Assembly (NCBI GenBank): GCA_023935145.1
Contig: CM043699.1
Span: 125,563,036-125,627,035 of the forward strand
Length of the DNA stretch: 64,000 nt
Direction of reading: 5' to 3'
Origin: Bretschneidera sinensis
Taxonomy: Eukaryota > Streptophyta > Magnoliopsida > Brassicales > Akaniaceae
Shown here: piece by piece, positions 30,368 to 41,200 of the stretch
Layout: each line of letters opens with the position of its first letter
Position numbering within the stretch: the first letter of the stretch is position 1
Program-made: the position numbers and the translations under genes
The notes under the pieces: generated by a model
What the model saw: only the letters and a program-made list of their open reading frames with translations
Databases searched by the model: none
What the model was told of the DNA's origin: nothing

Positions 30368-33300
30368 ATTTGCCTTCACACCAAGGAGAAAGGTAACTGT
30401 TGGTACCTTGATAGCGGTTGCTCGAAGCATATGACCGGTGATAAAAGCGTATTCAAGGAGCTAACTCTAAGAGATGGTGGACTTGTGACCATTGGAGACA
30501 ATACTAAAATAAAGATCATCGGGCATGAAAAAGTCGGTAATGATTTCTCAACTTTAGATAATGTATTGCTAGTACAAGGCTTAAAGCCAAATTTACTTAG
30601 CATTAGTCAATTATGTGACAAAGGATATAAAGTCACATTTGAAACCTCTCATTGTCTAGTTATAGACATCAAGAGCAACAAGATCAAATTCATTGGCCAT
30701 AGACATGAAAATGTCTATATAGTTGATTTGAAATCCTTACATTCCAATAATGAAAAATGCTTTCCTGCTTTTAGTGAAAATCAATGGCTGTGGCATAGAA
30801 GGCTTGGTCATGTAAACATGAACTTGCTAAAAATTGTTTCAAGAAAAGATTTAGTTATTGGTCTTCCTAAAATCAATTTTGAGAAAAACAAAATTTGCAA
30901 TGCTTGTCAAATGGGAAAACAATCAAGGATATCTTTCAAAGCAAAAAATGTTGTCTCAACTACTAGACCTTTGGAACTTTTGCATATGGACTTATTTGGT
31001 CCAATTAGTACCATTAGTCTAGGTGGCCATCAATATGCTCTTGTTATTGTTGATGACTATTCAAGATATACCTTTGTTATTTTTATTGCTTATAAGGATG
31101 AAGCTTTCAAAGGATTTGAAAAGTTTTGCAAAAAGGTACAAAATGAAAAAGGAATTTGTATTTCAAGCATAAGAAGTGATCATGGCAAAGAATTTGAAAA
31201 TCAAAGCTTTTCAAAATTTTGTGATGAAAATGGAATTAATCACAACTTTTCAGCTCCTAGAACTCCTCAACAAAATGGAGTTGTTGAGAGGAAAAATAGA
31301 GTTCTAGAAGAATTTTCAAGAACAATGCTTTGTGAAAATAATTTACCAAAATATTTTTGGGCTGAAGCCGTGAATACTTCTTGCTATATTTTAAATAGAA
31401 TTTTGATAAGGCCCCTGCTTGATAAAACTCCTTATGAACTATGGAAAGGGAGAAAGCCCAATATTTCCTATTTTCGTGCCTTTGGTAGTAAGTGCTTCAT
31501 CTTAAATAACAATAAAACTAACTTGGGTAAATTTGATTCCAAGACCGATGAAGGGATATTTTTAGGATATTCTACTACTAGTAAGGCTTATAGAGTTTTC
31601 AATAAGAGAACTCTAGTAGTAGAAGAATCTGTGCATGTAACTATTGATGAATCTAACCCAATGAGTAGTGGAGAAGTTTCCTTTAAAGATGATGCAGATT
31701 TTATTCCAAGAATGGAAACTTCTACTCCCATTGTTGACCCAAAAGTGAGTTCTTCTCAAACAAATGAAGGGATGGCAACTCCAAATTTGGACCAACCATC
31801 CTCAAGTCAACAAGAGGAAAATCTACCCAAGGATTGGAGGTATGTAAATCATCATCCAATTGATCAAGTAATTGGTGATCCTTCACAAGGGGTAAGAACT
31901 CGCTCTTCCATTAGAAATATTTGTAATTTTGTAGCTTATTTGTCTCAAGTAGAACCTAAGACATTTATAGAAGCTGAAAAAGATAATGATTGGATAATTG
32001 CAATGCAGGAAGAGATAAATCAATTTGAGAGAAACAATGTTTGGGAACTAATTCCAAGACCTAAAGATCATTCAATTATTGGAACTAAATGGGTATATAG
32101 AAATAAAATGGATGAAAATGGTATAGTAACTAGAAATAAGGCTAGACTAGTTGCTAAGGGATATAACCAAGAGGAAGGAATAGATTTTGATGAAACCTAT
32201 GCTCCCGTAGCTAGATTAGAAGCTATTCGAATGTTATTAGCCTTTGCATGCTTTAATAAATTCAAGCTATTTCAAATGGATGTGAAAAGTGCCTTTTTAA
32301 ATGGCTTTATAGAAGAAGAGGTTTATGTTGAACAACCTCTTGGTTTTGAAAACCCTAGTCTTCCAAATCATGTCTACAAGCTTTCTAAGGCTTTATATGG
32401 GCTGAAGCAAGCTCCAAGGGCATGGTACGAAAGACTAAGCAAATTTTTGATTGATAATGATTTTGTAAGAGGAAGAATAGATACAACTCTCTTCACAAAA
32501 ACTCACAAAAATGACACTTTGATAGTTCAAATATATGTTGATGATATTATATTTGGTGCTACTAATGAATCTATGTGTCAAGAGTTTGCAAAGTGCATGC
32601 AAGGTGAATTTGAAATGAGCATGATGGGAGAACTTACCTACTTCCTTGGACTGCAAATCAAGCAACTAAAAGGAGGTATCTTCATCAATCAACAAAAGTA
32701 CATCAAAGATCTACTAAAGAGGTTCGGGATGGAAAGCTCAAAGCCAATTGGAACGCCTATGAGCACAACCACCAAACTTGATCTTGATGAAGGAGGTAAA
32801 ACTGTAGATTCTAAATATTATAGAAGCATGATAGGTGCTTTACTGTACTTGACTGCAAGTAGACCTGATATAATGTTCAGTGTATGCATGTGCGCTAGAT
32901 TTCAATCTAATCCTAAGGAATCACATGTAGTTGCAGTAAAAAGAATCCTTAGATATCTACAAGGGACCCAGACCATAGGATTATGGTATTCTAGAGAATC
33001 ATCTTTTGAGCTAGTAGGATATTCGGATGCTGATTTTGCTGGATGTAGGTTAGATAGAAAAAGCACAAGTGGAACATGCCAATTCTTAGGTGCTATGTTA
33101 ACTTCTTGGTTCTCCAAGAAACAGAATTCAGTTGCACTATCAACCGCTGAGGCGGAATATGTAGCAGCTGGCAGTTGTTGTGCCCAAGTACTATGGATGA
33201 AACAACAACTAGAAGACTATGGCATGAGTCTCAAAAATATTCCTATATTTTGTGATAATAATAGTGCCATCAACCTAACCAAAAATCCTATTCAGCACTC

Positions 33301-33490
33301 TAGAACCAAGCATATAGAGATTAGACATCATTTCTTAAGAGACCATGCTCAAAAAGGTGATATAAGATTAGAATTTATACCTTCAGAAGATCAAATAGCT
33401 GATATTCTTACAAAACCCTTAAGTGAAGCTAGTTTTTGCAAAATAAGAAAGTTGATGGGATTGCTTGATTTTGATAAATTGAATGTTTGA
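30368..33490 (+). CDS. pol: SIRE-like pol: protease, integrase, RT, RNase H (F copy 1)
   Basis: In frame with gag after the TAG. Counting from the first Met (30431, 1019 residues), the protease site [14 protein letters not shown] lies at or just before that Met, so translation must begin upstream, by readthrough. Integrase has its HHCC finger at about 121-160 ([15 protein letters not shown]) and D, D, E in HMDLFGPIS (185), [10 protein letters not shown] (245) and NGVVERKN (285). RT begins near 520 ([12 protein letters not shown]) with catalytic IYVDDIIFG near 702. RNase H has GYSDADFAG (864), STAEAEY (904) and [12 protein letters not shown] (960). All catalytic motifs are intact. It ends at TGA 33488. 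Confidence 0.93.
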   Translation: MCLHTKEKGNCWYLDSGCSKHMTGDKSVFKELTLRDGGLVTIGDNTKIKIIGHEKVGNDFSTLDNVLLVQGLKPNLLSISQLCDKGYKVTFETSHCLVIDIKSNKIKFIGHRHENVYIVDLKSLHSNNEKCFPAFSENQWLWHRRLGHVNMNLLKIVSRKDLVIGLPKINFEKNKICNACQMGKQSRISFKAKNVVSTTRPLELLHMDLFGPISTISLGGHQYALVIVDDYSRYTFVIFIAYKDEAFKGFEKFCKKVQNEKGICISSIRSDHGKEFENQSFSKFCDENGINHNFSAPRTPQQNGVVERKNRVLEEFSRTMLCENNLPKYFWAEAVNTSCYILNRILIRPLLDKTPYELWKGRKPNISYFRAFGSKCFILNNNKTNLGKFDSKTDEGIFLGYSTTSKAYRVFNKRTLVVEESVHVTIDESNPMSSGEVSFKDDADFIPRMETSTPIVDPKVSSSQTNEGMATPNLDQPSSSQQEENLPKDWRYVNHHPIDQVIGDPSQGVRTRSSIRNICNFVAYLSQVEPKTFIEAEKDNDWIIAMQEEINQFERNNVWELIPRPKDHSIIGTKWVYRNKMDENGIVTRNKARLVAKGYNQEEGIDFDETYAPVARLEAIRMLLAFACFNKFKLFQMDVKSAFLNGFIEEEVYVEQPLGFENPSLPNHVYKLSKALYGLKQAPRAWYERLSKFLIDNDFVRGRIDTTLFTKTHKNDTLIVQIYVDDIIFGATNESMCQEFAKCMQGEFEMSMMGELTYFLGLQIKQLKGGIFINQQKYIKDLLKRFGMESSKPIGTPMSTTTKLDLDEGGKTVDSKYYRSMIGALLYLTASRPDIMFSVCMCARFQSNPKESHVVAVKRILRYLQGTQTIGLWYSRESSFELVGYSDADFAGCRLDRKSTSGTCQFLGAMLTSWFSKKQNSVALSTAEAEYVAAGSCCAQVLWMKQQLEDYGMSLKNIPIFCDNNSAINLTKNPIQHSRTKHIEIRHHFLRDHAQKGDIRLEFIPSEDQIADILTKPLSEASFCKIRKLMGLLDFDKLNV

Positions 33491-33620
33491 TTGCATCTCA
33501 TTTCATCATGACATTGAGTGATAGAGTATTAATCCATGTTTAATTATTCCCTTCACTCAAAAATGTCATAAATAAACAAATTCGTGCTAAAAATTCAAGA
33601 CTGGAAATTTTATTAATGGT

Positions 33621-33958
33621 CCAGTCGACTGGTAAATCTGCTCCAGTCGACTGGTAAGTCACTGCCTGATTGTCCAGTCGACTGGTAATTTTAACCCAGT
33701 CGACTGGTAACTCTCTGCCAAAAACTCCAGACGACTGGTAAGTCTTCTCCAGTCGTCTATAAAATCAAATCATGCTTGGAGCCAAATTTTTTCATTTTTT
33801 TTGAACCCCCAGTCGACTGGTAACGATAGCCCAGTAGACTGGTATCTCACTGTCAGTTGATCCAGTCGACTGGTACGTTTACCCAGTCGACTGGTAAGAG
33901 AAACTGTTCATCTTTTCAAAGGGGCCCAGTCGACTGGTAAGTTTACCCAGTCGACTGG
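33621..33958 (+). repeat. Second CCAGTCGACTGG array, upstream of ORF3 (F copy 1)
   Basis: Twelve sites (nine exact, three with one to three changes) start at 33621, 33643, 33674, 33696, 33727, 33749, 33809, 33831, 33862, 33883, 33926 and 33947. Spacing is 22, 31, 22, 31, 22, 60, 22, 31, 21, 43, 21 bp. Most are followed by TA(A). It fills the gap between pol and ORF3, with no ORF inside it. Confidence 0.95.
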
Positions 33959-33969
33959 TATCGCGATTC

Positions 33970-33977
33970 TATAAAAG
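33970..33977 (+). promoter_or_regulatory. Candidate internal promoter TATA box (TATAAAAG) before ORF3
   Basis: TATAAAAG lies 11 bp after the last palindrome and 210 bp before the ORF3 ATG, repeating the array-then-TATA layout of the LTR. A second TATAAAAT is at 33758-33765 inside the array. The role is inference. Confidence 0.5.
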
Positions 33978-34187
33978 GGACTGTTCATTTTCGCCCTTAT
34001 TACGCCATTTTCAAAGAGCCCAAGCTTTCTCTCTCTAGAAAAATTCATCTTTTTGATCTAAAAACCATCCAAATCCCTTCTAAACACACCGATCTACTCA
34101 TTCCTAAAGAGATTTTTAACTTTCTACGGTTAAAATCTCTCATTTTTACCAAATTTCCTTTTTCCAAAAACTTCAAATTTCTCGAAA

Positions 34188-35111
34188 ATGAGTGACAAAA
34201 TCCGTATAAAACTCACAACAAGTGGACCTAATGCGCCCAAAAAGCCTAGGTCTTCAAAACCTTCGGCTTCGGAATCAAAAGGGAAGGGAGTAGCAGGGTC
34301 ATCCAGCAAGGAGCCCAGAACAGAGTTGGAGCAGGCTCTGTTTTTCAGCCCAGCTGCTCATAAGAGGTATAACTCTATAATCCGTCACAAGAAAATCATG
34401 ACGGGTAGAGTCGTTGATTTCGACTCCATTCGTCATGGTAATTTCGATATTCTACCAGCCTTTGAGGCAATAAATCTGACCCCACTGGTCAGTATTCATG
34501 AAAAATATTACCCGCGACTGATTCACCAGTTCTATGCGAACTTGGTGAAACCCAGTCCTCTGGCTCTGAGATTCAGAACCAGAGTTAGCGGTGTGGAGTT
34601 TGAGGTCAACACTGACCTCTTGATGAGCATTCTGAGAATCCCTATAAGGGGGGTTCAATGGAGTCTGGATGGATGGCCAGACAACTTTGAAGTTGAGGAG
34701 GCCTGTCGGATAGTCAGGGGCGACCCTAACTATGTGTACAGACCCACTACATTTCACACATGTAGTGACTTGCCCCTCGACTCAAAAATGTTTCAATTGA
34801 TTGTCAGTTGGACCATCCACCCGAGACTCGGGAGTCGAGGGTATCTATCTAAAATAGATACGGTATTGATTTGGTGCCTAAAATCTGGGCACCACTTCAA
34901 TATATATCCTCTGCTGCTCGCCAACATGATAAACGGTGAAGCAAACGACTCCGGGTGTCTTCCTTATGGGATGCTCATTACACTCATCCTCCAGCACTTC
35001 CGGGTACCTTTGCCTGCCTCCGAGGCTCAGGATATCGGATTGACGGATATCATCAACATCTCATCTCTAAAGAAGATGTTGGAATCCAACCACGCCCTAG
35101 CTCTATCATGA
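34188..35111 (+). CDS. ORF3 in env position, 3'-truncated and fused to element C sequence (F copy 1)
   Basis: 307 codons, of which only about the first 296 (to 35075) are native; the last residues (LESNHALALS) come from element C read antisense after the block join. The N-terminus is basic and Ser/Pro/Lys-rich (residues 1-45). Residues about 50-290 resemble the domain annotated in plant databases as putative plant transposon protein (FYANLV, GVEFEV, SILRIPIRG, IYPLLLANMI); I recall this domain from SIRE third ORFs, but have not searched. I see no convincing signal peptide or transmembrane segment in the visible part, so a true envelope role is not supported. It is separated from pol by 697 bp, which excludes simple readthrough expression. 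Confidence 0.75.
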   Translation: MSDKIRIKLTTSGPNAPKKPRSSKPSASESKGKGVAGSSSKEPRTELEQALFFSPAAHKRYNSIIRHKKIMTGRVVDFDSIRHGNFDILPAFEAINLTPLVSIHEKYYPRLIHQFYANLVKPSPLALRFRTRVSGVEFEVNTDLLMSILRIPIRGVQWSLDGWPDNFEVEEACRIVRGDPNYVYRPTTFHTCSDLPLDSKMFQLIVSWTIHPRLGSRGYLSKIDTVLIWCLKSGHHFNIYPLLLANMINGEANDSGCLPYGMLITLILQHFRVPLPASEAQDIGLTDIINISSLKKMLESNHALALS

Positions 35112-36971
35112 AGAGAAAAGGGAAAAGTCAAAGATGGACAGACTCCTTAGAGAAGTTCTGGAATTTGAATGTAGCACAAATATCTTTGAACTTCTTCACA
35201 TGACTATAAGGGTTCTCAAGATCTAAGCCATGAAATGAGGGTAGGAGTTGGATGACATGTGGCTTTAAATCAAAATGGGTGGCATTGGTAGGTGGCAATA
35301 CTATGCAAGAGGATGAATTAGTCGCAACCGGTGCGAACAAATCCCTAAGGGATGTAGTGGAGTCCACGTTCCAAGCTCTAGGTTGCTTTACATGTTCCGG
35401 ATGATTTGCATTCCTAAAATTTTCTCCCATTTCAACTGTCTCTCTTTCAACTAGTGCTCTTTTCTGTCTCCTAAGAGTTCTTTCTAAGTCGGGGTCTAAA
35501 TGTATCAAATCTAAATTCAGGGATCTCCGACCAAGCATACACCGCACAAAAAGCACTAAAATAACCTAACCAGCAAAAATTTGCAAAAATGTTTTTATTT
35601 TTTATTTTTTATTTAACAATGCAAATAAAAACAAATAAAATTGCAAACAAAATAATCAAACAACAATATTGCTAGCTAACTAACTAGTAGAAAAATAAAA
35701 TTAATTAAGACAAAAATTTCACCAACCAAACAATGTCCCCAGCAACGGCACCAAAAACTTGTTATGAGTTTTAAATTACTTGCAAGTGCACGAGTCGTTT
35801 GCAATATAGTGTTGTGCAAGTGTGAAGTCGAATCCACAGGGAATTGCATTGTGAAAATGTAATTTAATCTAAACTAACCTTATCTTAACCTAGTTCTGAG
35901 TTTTGAATTATATGTTGCAAAACAAATAAAAACTAAACTAAATTGATTTAAAACAAATGATAAAAAGACTAAGGTTTTTGAATCCACCCCGCCGAAGTTA
36001 AGCATATATCTCAATGTTCTAACAATAGCCTATCAAAACATTCTATGAATCCAACTTAAAACAAAAAACAACGAATATCCCAATTAAACCAAAAGCATCA
36101 AATGTATCCACTTTTAACAAATCACAAAGGAAATCCAATTTAATCGAAAACGATTCGATGTATCCATCAGATGAAACACAAGGAATATCCAACAGAACAA
36201 TTTAAACACAATCAGTCATAAAATTTTACTCAAATAATTGACAGAACATTTATACTAAAACACCATAAACAAAACTGAAACTAATATGCCAAACAACGGC
36301 GAGGCTTCATCTTCAACCTTAGTTAAAGATTCTAGCAACTTATAGTTATGAAACTACAGTTCATAATAAAAATGCTAAACATTTAAACTAAACATAACAA
36401 AATGAAAAGAAATATTTACTATACAAGGGAGAAATTCCACTTGTTGTTGGGTGGCGCTTCCCCTCGTGATAGCAAAGCCTTCGGGGTCCACCAGAATGCT
36501 AGCAGATGTCCACCGGATTACACCAAATGGCTCAGGAATTGCACACCGAATGATGAAGTCAGATGGTGTTTATATAGGGGGAGTCTCGAAGCATTATAAG
36601 TTTTAGATTTGATGTGGGATACTGCCTCGAGTGCGCTCGATCGTAGAATAGTGCGATCAATCGCATTTGTGCTCAATCGCAGGTCTTGTGCGCACAATCG
36701 TCTGTGCGCTCGATCGTGAGTCAGGTGCGATCGATCGTAAGAACACTGCACCTTAAAGATTTTGATGTGGGATATTGACCATGCACTCGATCGCAGCACG
36801 GTGCGATCGATCGCTAATGCTCTTGAAGCTTGACATCTCTCGAAATGCTTCATTTTCTCCACAAACCTATAAAAATACATAAAACACATAAAATAAAGTA
36901 AAATAATACAAATTAAGAACCTAACAAATATAAATTAAAGGTGTTAAATATGCAATATTTAAGACTCATCA
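35076..36971 (-). mobile_element. Element C fragment (gag start to 5' LTR), block copy 2
   Basis: It matches 24265-26160: gag remnant 35128-35556, primer site about 35736-35753 and 5' LTR 35760-36971 with dyad array near 36626-36816. The rest of C is absent. Confidence 0.92.
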
Positions 36972-37834
36972 GCTGGATTTCACTATATCGAAGTAAGGTT
37001 ACATTATATGTATTTATACTAACCCTATCCATATAAAAGTATTAGAAAAATCTCTCAAATACCCCTATACCGTACTACAGGGGCATTGCCTTCGCACCCC
37101 AAACTCCTTGACCAACTCTGTAAGCCAAAAAGCTTCATTTGCAACTCAACCACTACCATATACTTTGACTCAATAGTAGATAGTGTAACTAGAGTGAATA
37201 CATAACCTATGGTAGACCTCTTGTCATCCAAATCCCCTGCATCTATATATCCCATAACTGAAGGATCACCTTGTTGTTTACCAAACATGATGCCATAGTC
37301 TATTGTACCCCTCAAGTATCTGAAAATCCACTTGACTACATCCCAATGCTGTCGTCTCGGACTTAATAGAAACTTGCTCACCACACTAACAACTTGTGCC
37401 AAATTCGGTCTTGTACAAACCATAGCATACATCAAGCACCCCACTACACTAGCATATAGAACCTTAGACATGTCTTGAACTTCATAATCTATCTTTGGGC
37501 ACTGAGCGGTAGATAATCTAAAATGATTCGCCAAAGATGTACTTACTGGTTTTGTATTATCCATGCTGAACCTCTACAACACCCTCTCAACATAGATATG
37601 CTGAGATAACCATAATCTCATAGAAGCTCTATCCCTATGAATCTCCATCCCAAGAATCTTCTTGGCCGCACCCAAATCCTTCATGTCAAATTCTTTGCTC
37701 AACCAAGTCTTTAACTTGTTGACCTTACTTATACTCTTTGCAATAATCAACATATCATCCACATAATGTAACAGAAAAATAAATGAACCATCATCAAGGC
37801 TCTTCACATAAACACAACAATTGTCTTTACATCT
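36972..37834 (-). pseudogene. pol: Element E fragment: LTR end, RNase H and RT end, block copy 2
   Basis: It matches 26161-27023 with very few substitutions. The open stretches are 37055-37564 and 37574-37834. It includes GCTGG and CATCT at its two edges, carried along from the original nested insertions. Confidence 0.9.
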
Positions 37835-39084
37835 TGTTGACCCTCGCCCGTATTTTAATGATGGCAAAACACAACTGTTATTTAACTAACATGTTTAAAC
37901 TAAGTTGTATTAAGGATCAAACACATTCAACCAAGGAACAAAGTGCAAAAACTCGAACCAAATCAAGTATCAAGTGAAGACTGAAGATCTAGTATAGGTC
38001 TTAAGGTTTAGAACCAATGTAAGTCTCACTCATACATTGTATTGGCTTGTTTAATGGCTCAAACACAAATGGTTTTTCTAAAACCATTAATTTTAAAATG
38101 TTTTTAATGAAAAACAGAAGAAAAACTGGGTTGGAAGACAACCCAGTCGACTGGGTACATATACCGGTCGACTGGTATATGGGTCAGAAGGTACCCAGTC
38201 GACTGGATGAATTAACCCAGTCGACTGGTACTTTGACCAGTAATTTCCCAGTCGACTGGATGAATCAACCCAGTCGACTGGTAAAATGGACAGAAAGTCC
38301 CCAGTCGACTGGATGATATATACCAGTCGACTGGATACCCAGAAGGTCTGAAAACGTATATTTTTCAAGTGAACCCAGTCGACTGGTATCTCGACCCAGT
38401 CGACTGGTAGTTCAAAAATATGACCGTTGGACTCCAAATCTGAACGTTTTAAAGTAAATCTTTTTCAAATTAAAGTCCAAAACGGCCATATTAATTGATT
38501 GCTATATAAACCCACTCAGCAAAGCATTCAAAAACAAGCAGCACATATTCAAAAAGAGTTGATCTCATATAATCAAGTTTTTATACTCTTGAAACACAAA
38601 AAGCTTTGAAATAATCTTATTGAGCCATTTCTTCAAGCTTTACTTTGAAAGAGAGACATTTCTGTTGTAATAAGCTTTCATTTGTTGTCTCTCTACCTTT
38701 TACTTTACACCATCTTTGTAAAGGGATTACTTCCGAGAGGAAGGGGAAACTTCCGAAAGGAAGGGGATTTTTCGGTTTAAGCAATTCCTGTAAATTGCTT
38801 GTGTACGGTTTGTGCAACACCCGGCTAAGTTGTGCGACTAAGTTTTCTTAGTGGATTACTTCAAGGAGTTCCTTGAAGAGAGTGGACGTAGGGTCGGAAC
38901 GAATCCGATATTGCCGAACCACTATAACTGTGTTTGCATCCTCTTTCCTTAAACTCTTTATTTACAGCTTTCTACTTGTATTAATTATTTGTTGCTTATC
39001 AGTTTTTATAAACTTGTATAAATTCCGCGAAAGTTTTTAAAAACCCAATTCACCCCCCCTCTTGGGTTGAAACCTCGAGCTACA
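37835..39084 (+). repeat. Element F copy 2, 5' LTR (1250 bp)
   Basis: As the LTR at 27024-28251, with ten CCAGTCGACTGG-type sites (38143-38407, one of them CCGGTCGACTGG). The extra unit adds 22 bp, two helical turns. TATA box 38503-38510; primer site 39087-39098. Confidence 0.93.
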
Positions 39085-39139
39085 ATTGGTATCAGAGCCT
39101 CGTTCTCTTTATAAGGCTTAAATTCCTAGAGTTGATCCA

Positions 39140-41200
39140 ATGGCAGCAAATAGCTACTCTGAGGGACACTCTTATACTAGACCACCATTGTTCAATGGAT
39201 CAAATTATAACTACTGGAAAAATAGAATGAAAATCTTCGTCGAAGGACAAGATTACAATCTATGGAGAATTATAGAAGAGGGACCTAAAATTCCCTCAAA
39301 AGAAATAGTTATTGGAGAGACTCTTCATACAATGCCTAAACTCAAAACTGAGTTTACTGACGAGGATTGTAGAACGATGTCTCTCAATAGCAGAGCAACA
39401 AGCATGCTACATTGTGCATTAGATATTTCTGAATATAACAAAATATCTGCATGCGTTTCTGCTAAAGAAATACGGGACAAATTGCAAGTCACATATGAAG
39501 GAACAAGTGAAGTAAAAAAGTCTAAAATTTACATGCTAATTTCTGAATATGAATCTTTTAAGATGTCTCCTAACGAAACCATTTCTGAAATGCACTCACG
39601 ATTTACTACTATTATAAATAGTTTAAAATTGCTTGGCAAGAATATTGAGGAAGTTGAACTAACCAGAAAAATCTTAAGATCTCTACCTCCAGAATGGAAA
39701 CCAAAGAGGACAGCCATTCAAGAGGCCAAAAATCTTGACAAGCTTGATGTTGAGACGCTGCTTGGGTCATTATTGACATACGAGATGGAAGAAATGACTC
39801 CCATCGTCAATGATGATGAGAAGAAGAAGAAGCAAATTGCTCTCAAAGCTTCTACGAGCAACAAAGAAAAGGAATTAGAACAAGAAGCAGAGAGCAGTGA
39901 AGAGGATGGTGAAATGGCTTTAATCACCAGACGATTCCATAGGTTCTTGAAGAAAAGCAAGAAACCTTACTCAAAGGATCCCACCTCAAAAAGGGAACCA
40001 CTTATGTGCTATAGCTGCAAGAAGCCAGGATATATAAAAGCTGACTGTCCGGTTTCAAGCAAACCATACAAGGGCTTCAAGAAGAAAGCTATGGTAGCAA
40101 CTACCTGGAGCGATGATGAAGAAGATGAGTCATCAGACAAAGAAATTGGATACGAAGAGATTGCCAACCTCTGTTTAATGGCAATCGGTGATGAAAGTGA
40201 GGTAACATCTTCTCCCTCTTCAAAAAATAATATTGTTACTAGTAGTGAAGAATTACTAGAAGTCATAAATGAAATGCATGAAGAATTAAAGAAATTTGAT
40301 TCTAGAAATTCTGTTCTTAAGAAAGAAGTATCATCTCTTTCTAAGGAAATGATAGTTCTTAGAGAAGAAAAAGAAAAATTATCATCTTTACTGTATAATT
40401 CGTCTCAAGATTTTCTTAAAGATGAAAATGAAAATTTGAAAAATAAAATTTCTGAATTAAACAGCACTGTATCTAGACTTATGCTTGGTAAAGAAAAACT
40501 TGATGAAGTGCTTTCTTCCCAAAGATTAAGTGGAGGAAAATCTGGTGTAGGATATTCTCCTTTGGGAAAACAAAAAACAAAAGAGAGCTTATTCATGAAA
40601 GCCTCTTGTGTAGATGGAGCTTCTACTTCGAAAGCTCCTAACCTTGTTAAAAGCACTCCCTTAATAAATCCGAGGAACTCTAGAAACTTAAATGATCATA
40701 CTAAATTGAAGCATCCTAAAAATACTCATGCTTATTTGTATGCTCATTCTAGAAATGCTCATACACATCCTAGAAATAATCATCATGCTCATTCTAGGAA
40801 CAATGTGTATAATCAAAGAATGCATTCTGCTCATGCTCAACCTAGGAATCACCATCATAGCTATTCTAGAAATAACTTGCATACATATGCTAGCATGTAT
40901 CCTAGAATGCATCATCGTTCATTTTCTGGAAATGACATGCATTTTCATACCCCTTACCATAGAATCATGTATCCTAGGAACTATCATCCTAAGGATTATA
41001 GGAATGCACATGTAAAATTTCCTAGAAATTTCTATGACTATAATGATAGGTCTGTGCATCATCAACATGTTCATAGAGCACCATATATTGTTAAGAAAGT
41101 ATGGGTCCCAAAAGGAACCGTATTTTCAAGGACTAACCCCAAAGGACCCAAGAAATTTTGGGTACCTAAAAATGCTATCGTATATCCTTGTGTGATGTAG
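39140..41200 (+). CDS. gag: SIRE-like gag (F copy 2)
   Basis: It is identical in translation to the gag at 28307-30367: 686 residues, CX2CX4YX4C knuckle, coiled coil, His/Asn/Arg-rich tail and the same TAG before pol. Sharing of the His-to-Tyr change and the TAG shows that both predate the block duplication. Confidence 0.9.
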   Translation: MAANSYSEGHSYTRPPLFNGSNYNYWKNRMKIFVEGQDYNLWRIIEEGPKIPSKEIVIGETLHTMPKLKTEFTDEDCRTMSLNSRATSMLHCALDISEYNKISACVSAKEIRDKLQVTYEGTSEVKKSKIYMLISEYESFKMSPNETISEMHSRFTTIINSLKLLGKNIEEVELTRKILRSLPPEWKPKRTAIQEAKNLDKLDVETLLGSLLTYEMEEMTPIVNDDEKKKKQIALKASTSNKEKELEQEAESSEEDGEMALITRRFHRFLKKSKKPYSKDPTSKREPLMCYSCKKPGYIKADCPVSSKPYKGFKKKAMVATTWSDDEEDESSDKEIGYEEIANLCLMAIGDESEVTSSPSSKNNIVTSSEELLEVINEMHEELKKFDSRNSVLKKEVSSLSKEMIVLREEKEKLSSLLYNSSQDFLKDENENLKNKISELNSTVSRLMLGKEKLDEVLSSQRLSGGKSGVGYSPLGKQKTKESLFMKASCVDGASTSKAPNLVKSTPLINPRNSRNLNDHTKLKHPKNTHAYLYAHSRNAHTHPRNNHHAHSRNNVYNQRMHSAHAQPRNHHHSYSRNNLHTYASMYPRMHHRSFSGNDMHFHTPYHRIMYPRNYHPKDYRNAHVKFPRNFYDYNDRSVHHQHVHRAPYIVKKVWVPKGTVFSRTNPKGPKKFWVPKNAIVYPCVM

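Larger units (their letters stand above)
24265..35075. repeat. Tandem block, copy 1 (10,811 bp)
   Basis: It consists of C sequence (24265-26160), E sequence (26161-27023) and F from its 5' LTR into ORF3 (27024-35075). The same series follows at 35076 and again at 45909. The join at 35075/35076 brings F's ORF3 against C's gag, with ATG as the first shared bases. Copy 1 lacks a 22-bp unit that copies 2 and 3 have, so copies 2 and 3 are closer to each other. Confidence 0.93.
27024..35075 (+). mobile_element. Element F copy 1: SIRE-like Ty1/copia element, 3' end missing
   Basis: 5' LTR, Met-type primer site, gag, pol (protease, integrase, RT, RNase H) and a third ORF in env position, cut off by the block join at 35075. 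It is nearly free of lesions, so it is the youngest autonomous-looking element here. SIRE lineage is inferred from a large gag with a long C-terminal extension, the pol sequence and the third ORF. Confidence 0.9.

Noticed and set aside
34188..35111. ORF3 as a true retroviral-type envelope gene
   Set aside because: I see no signal peptide or membrane anchor in the visible part; only position suggests env.
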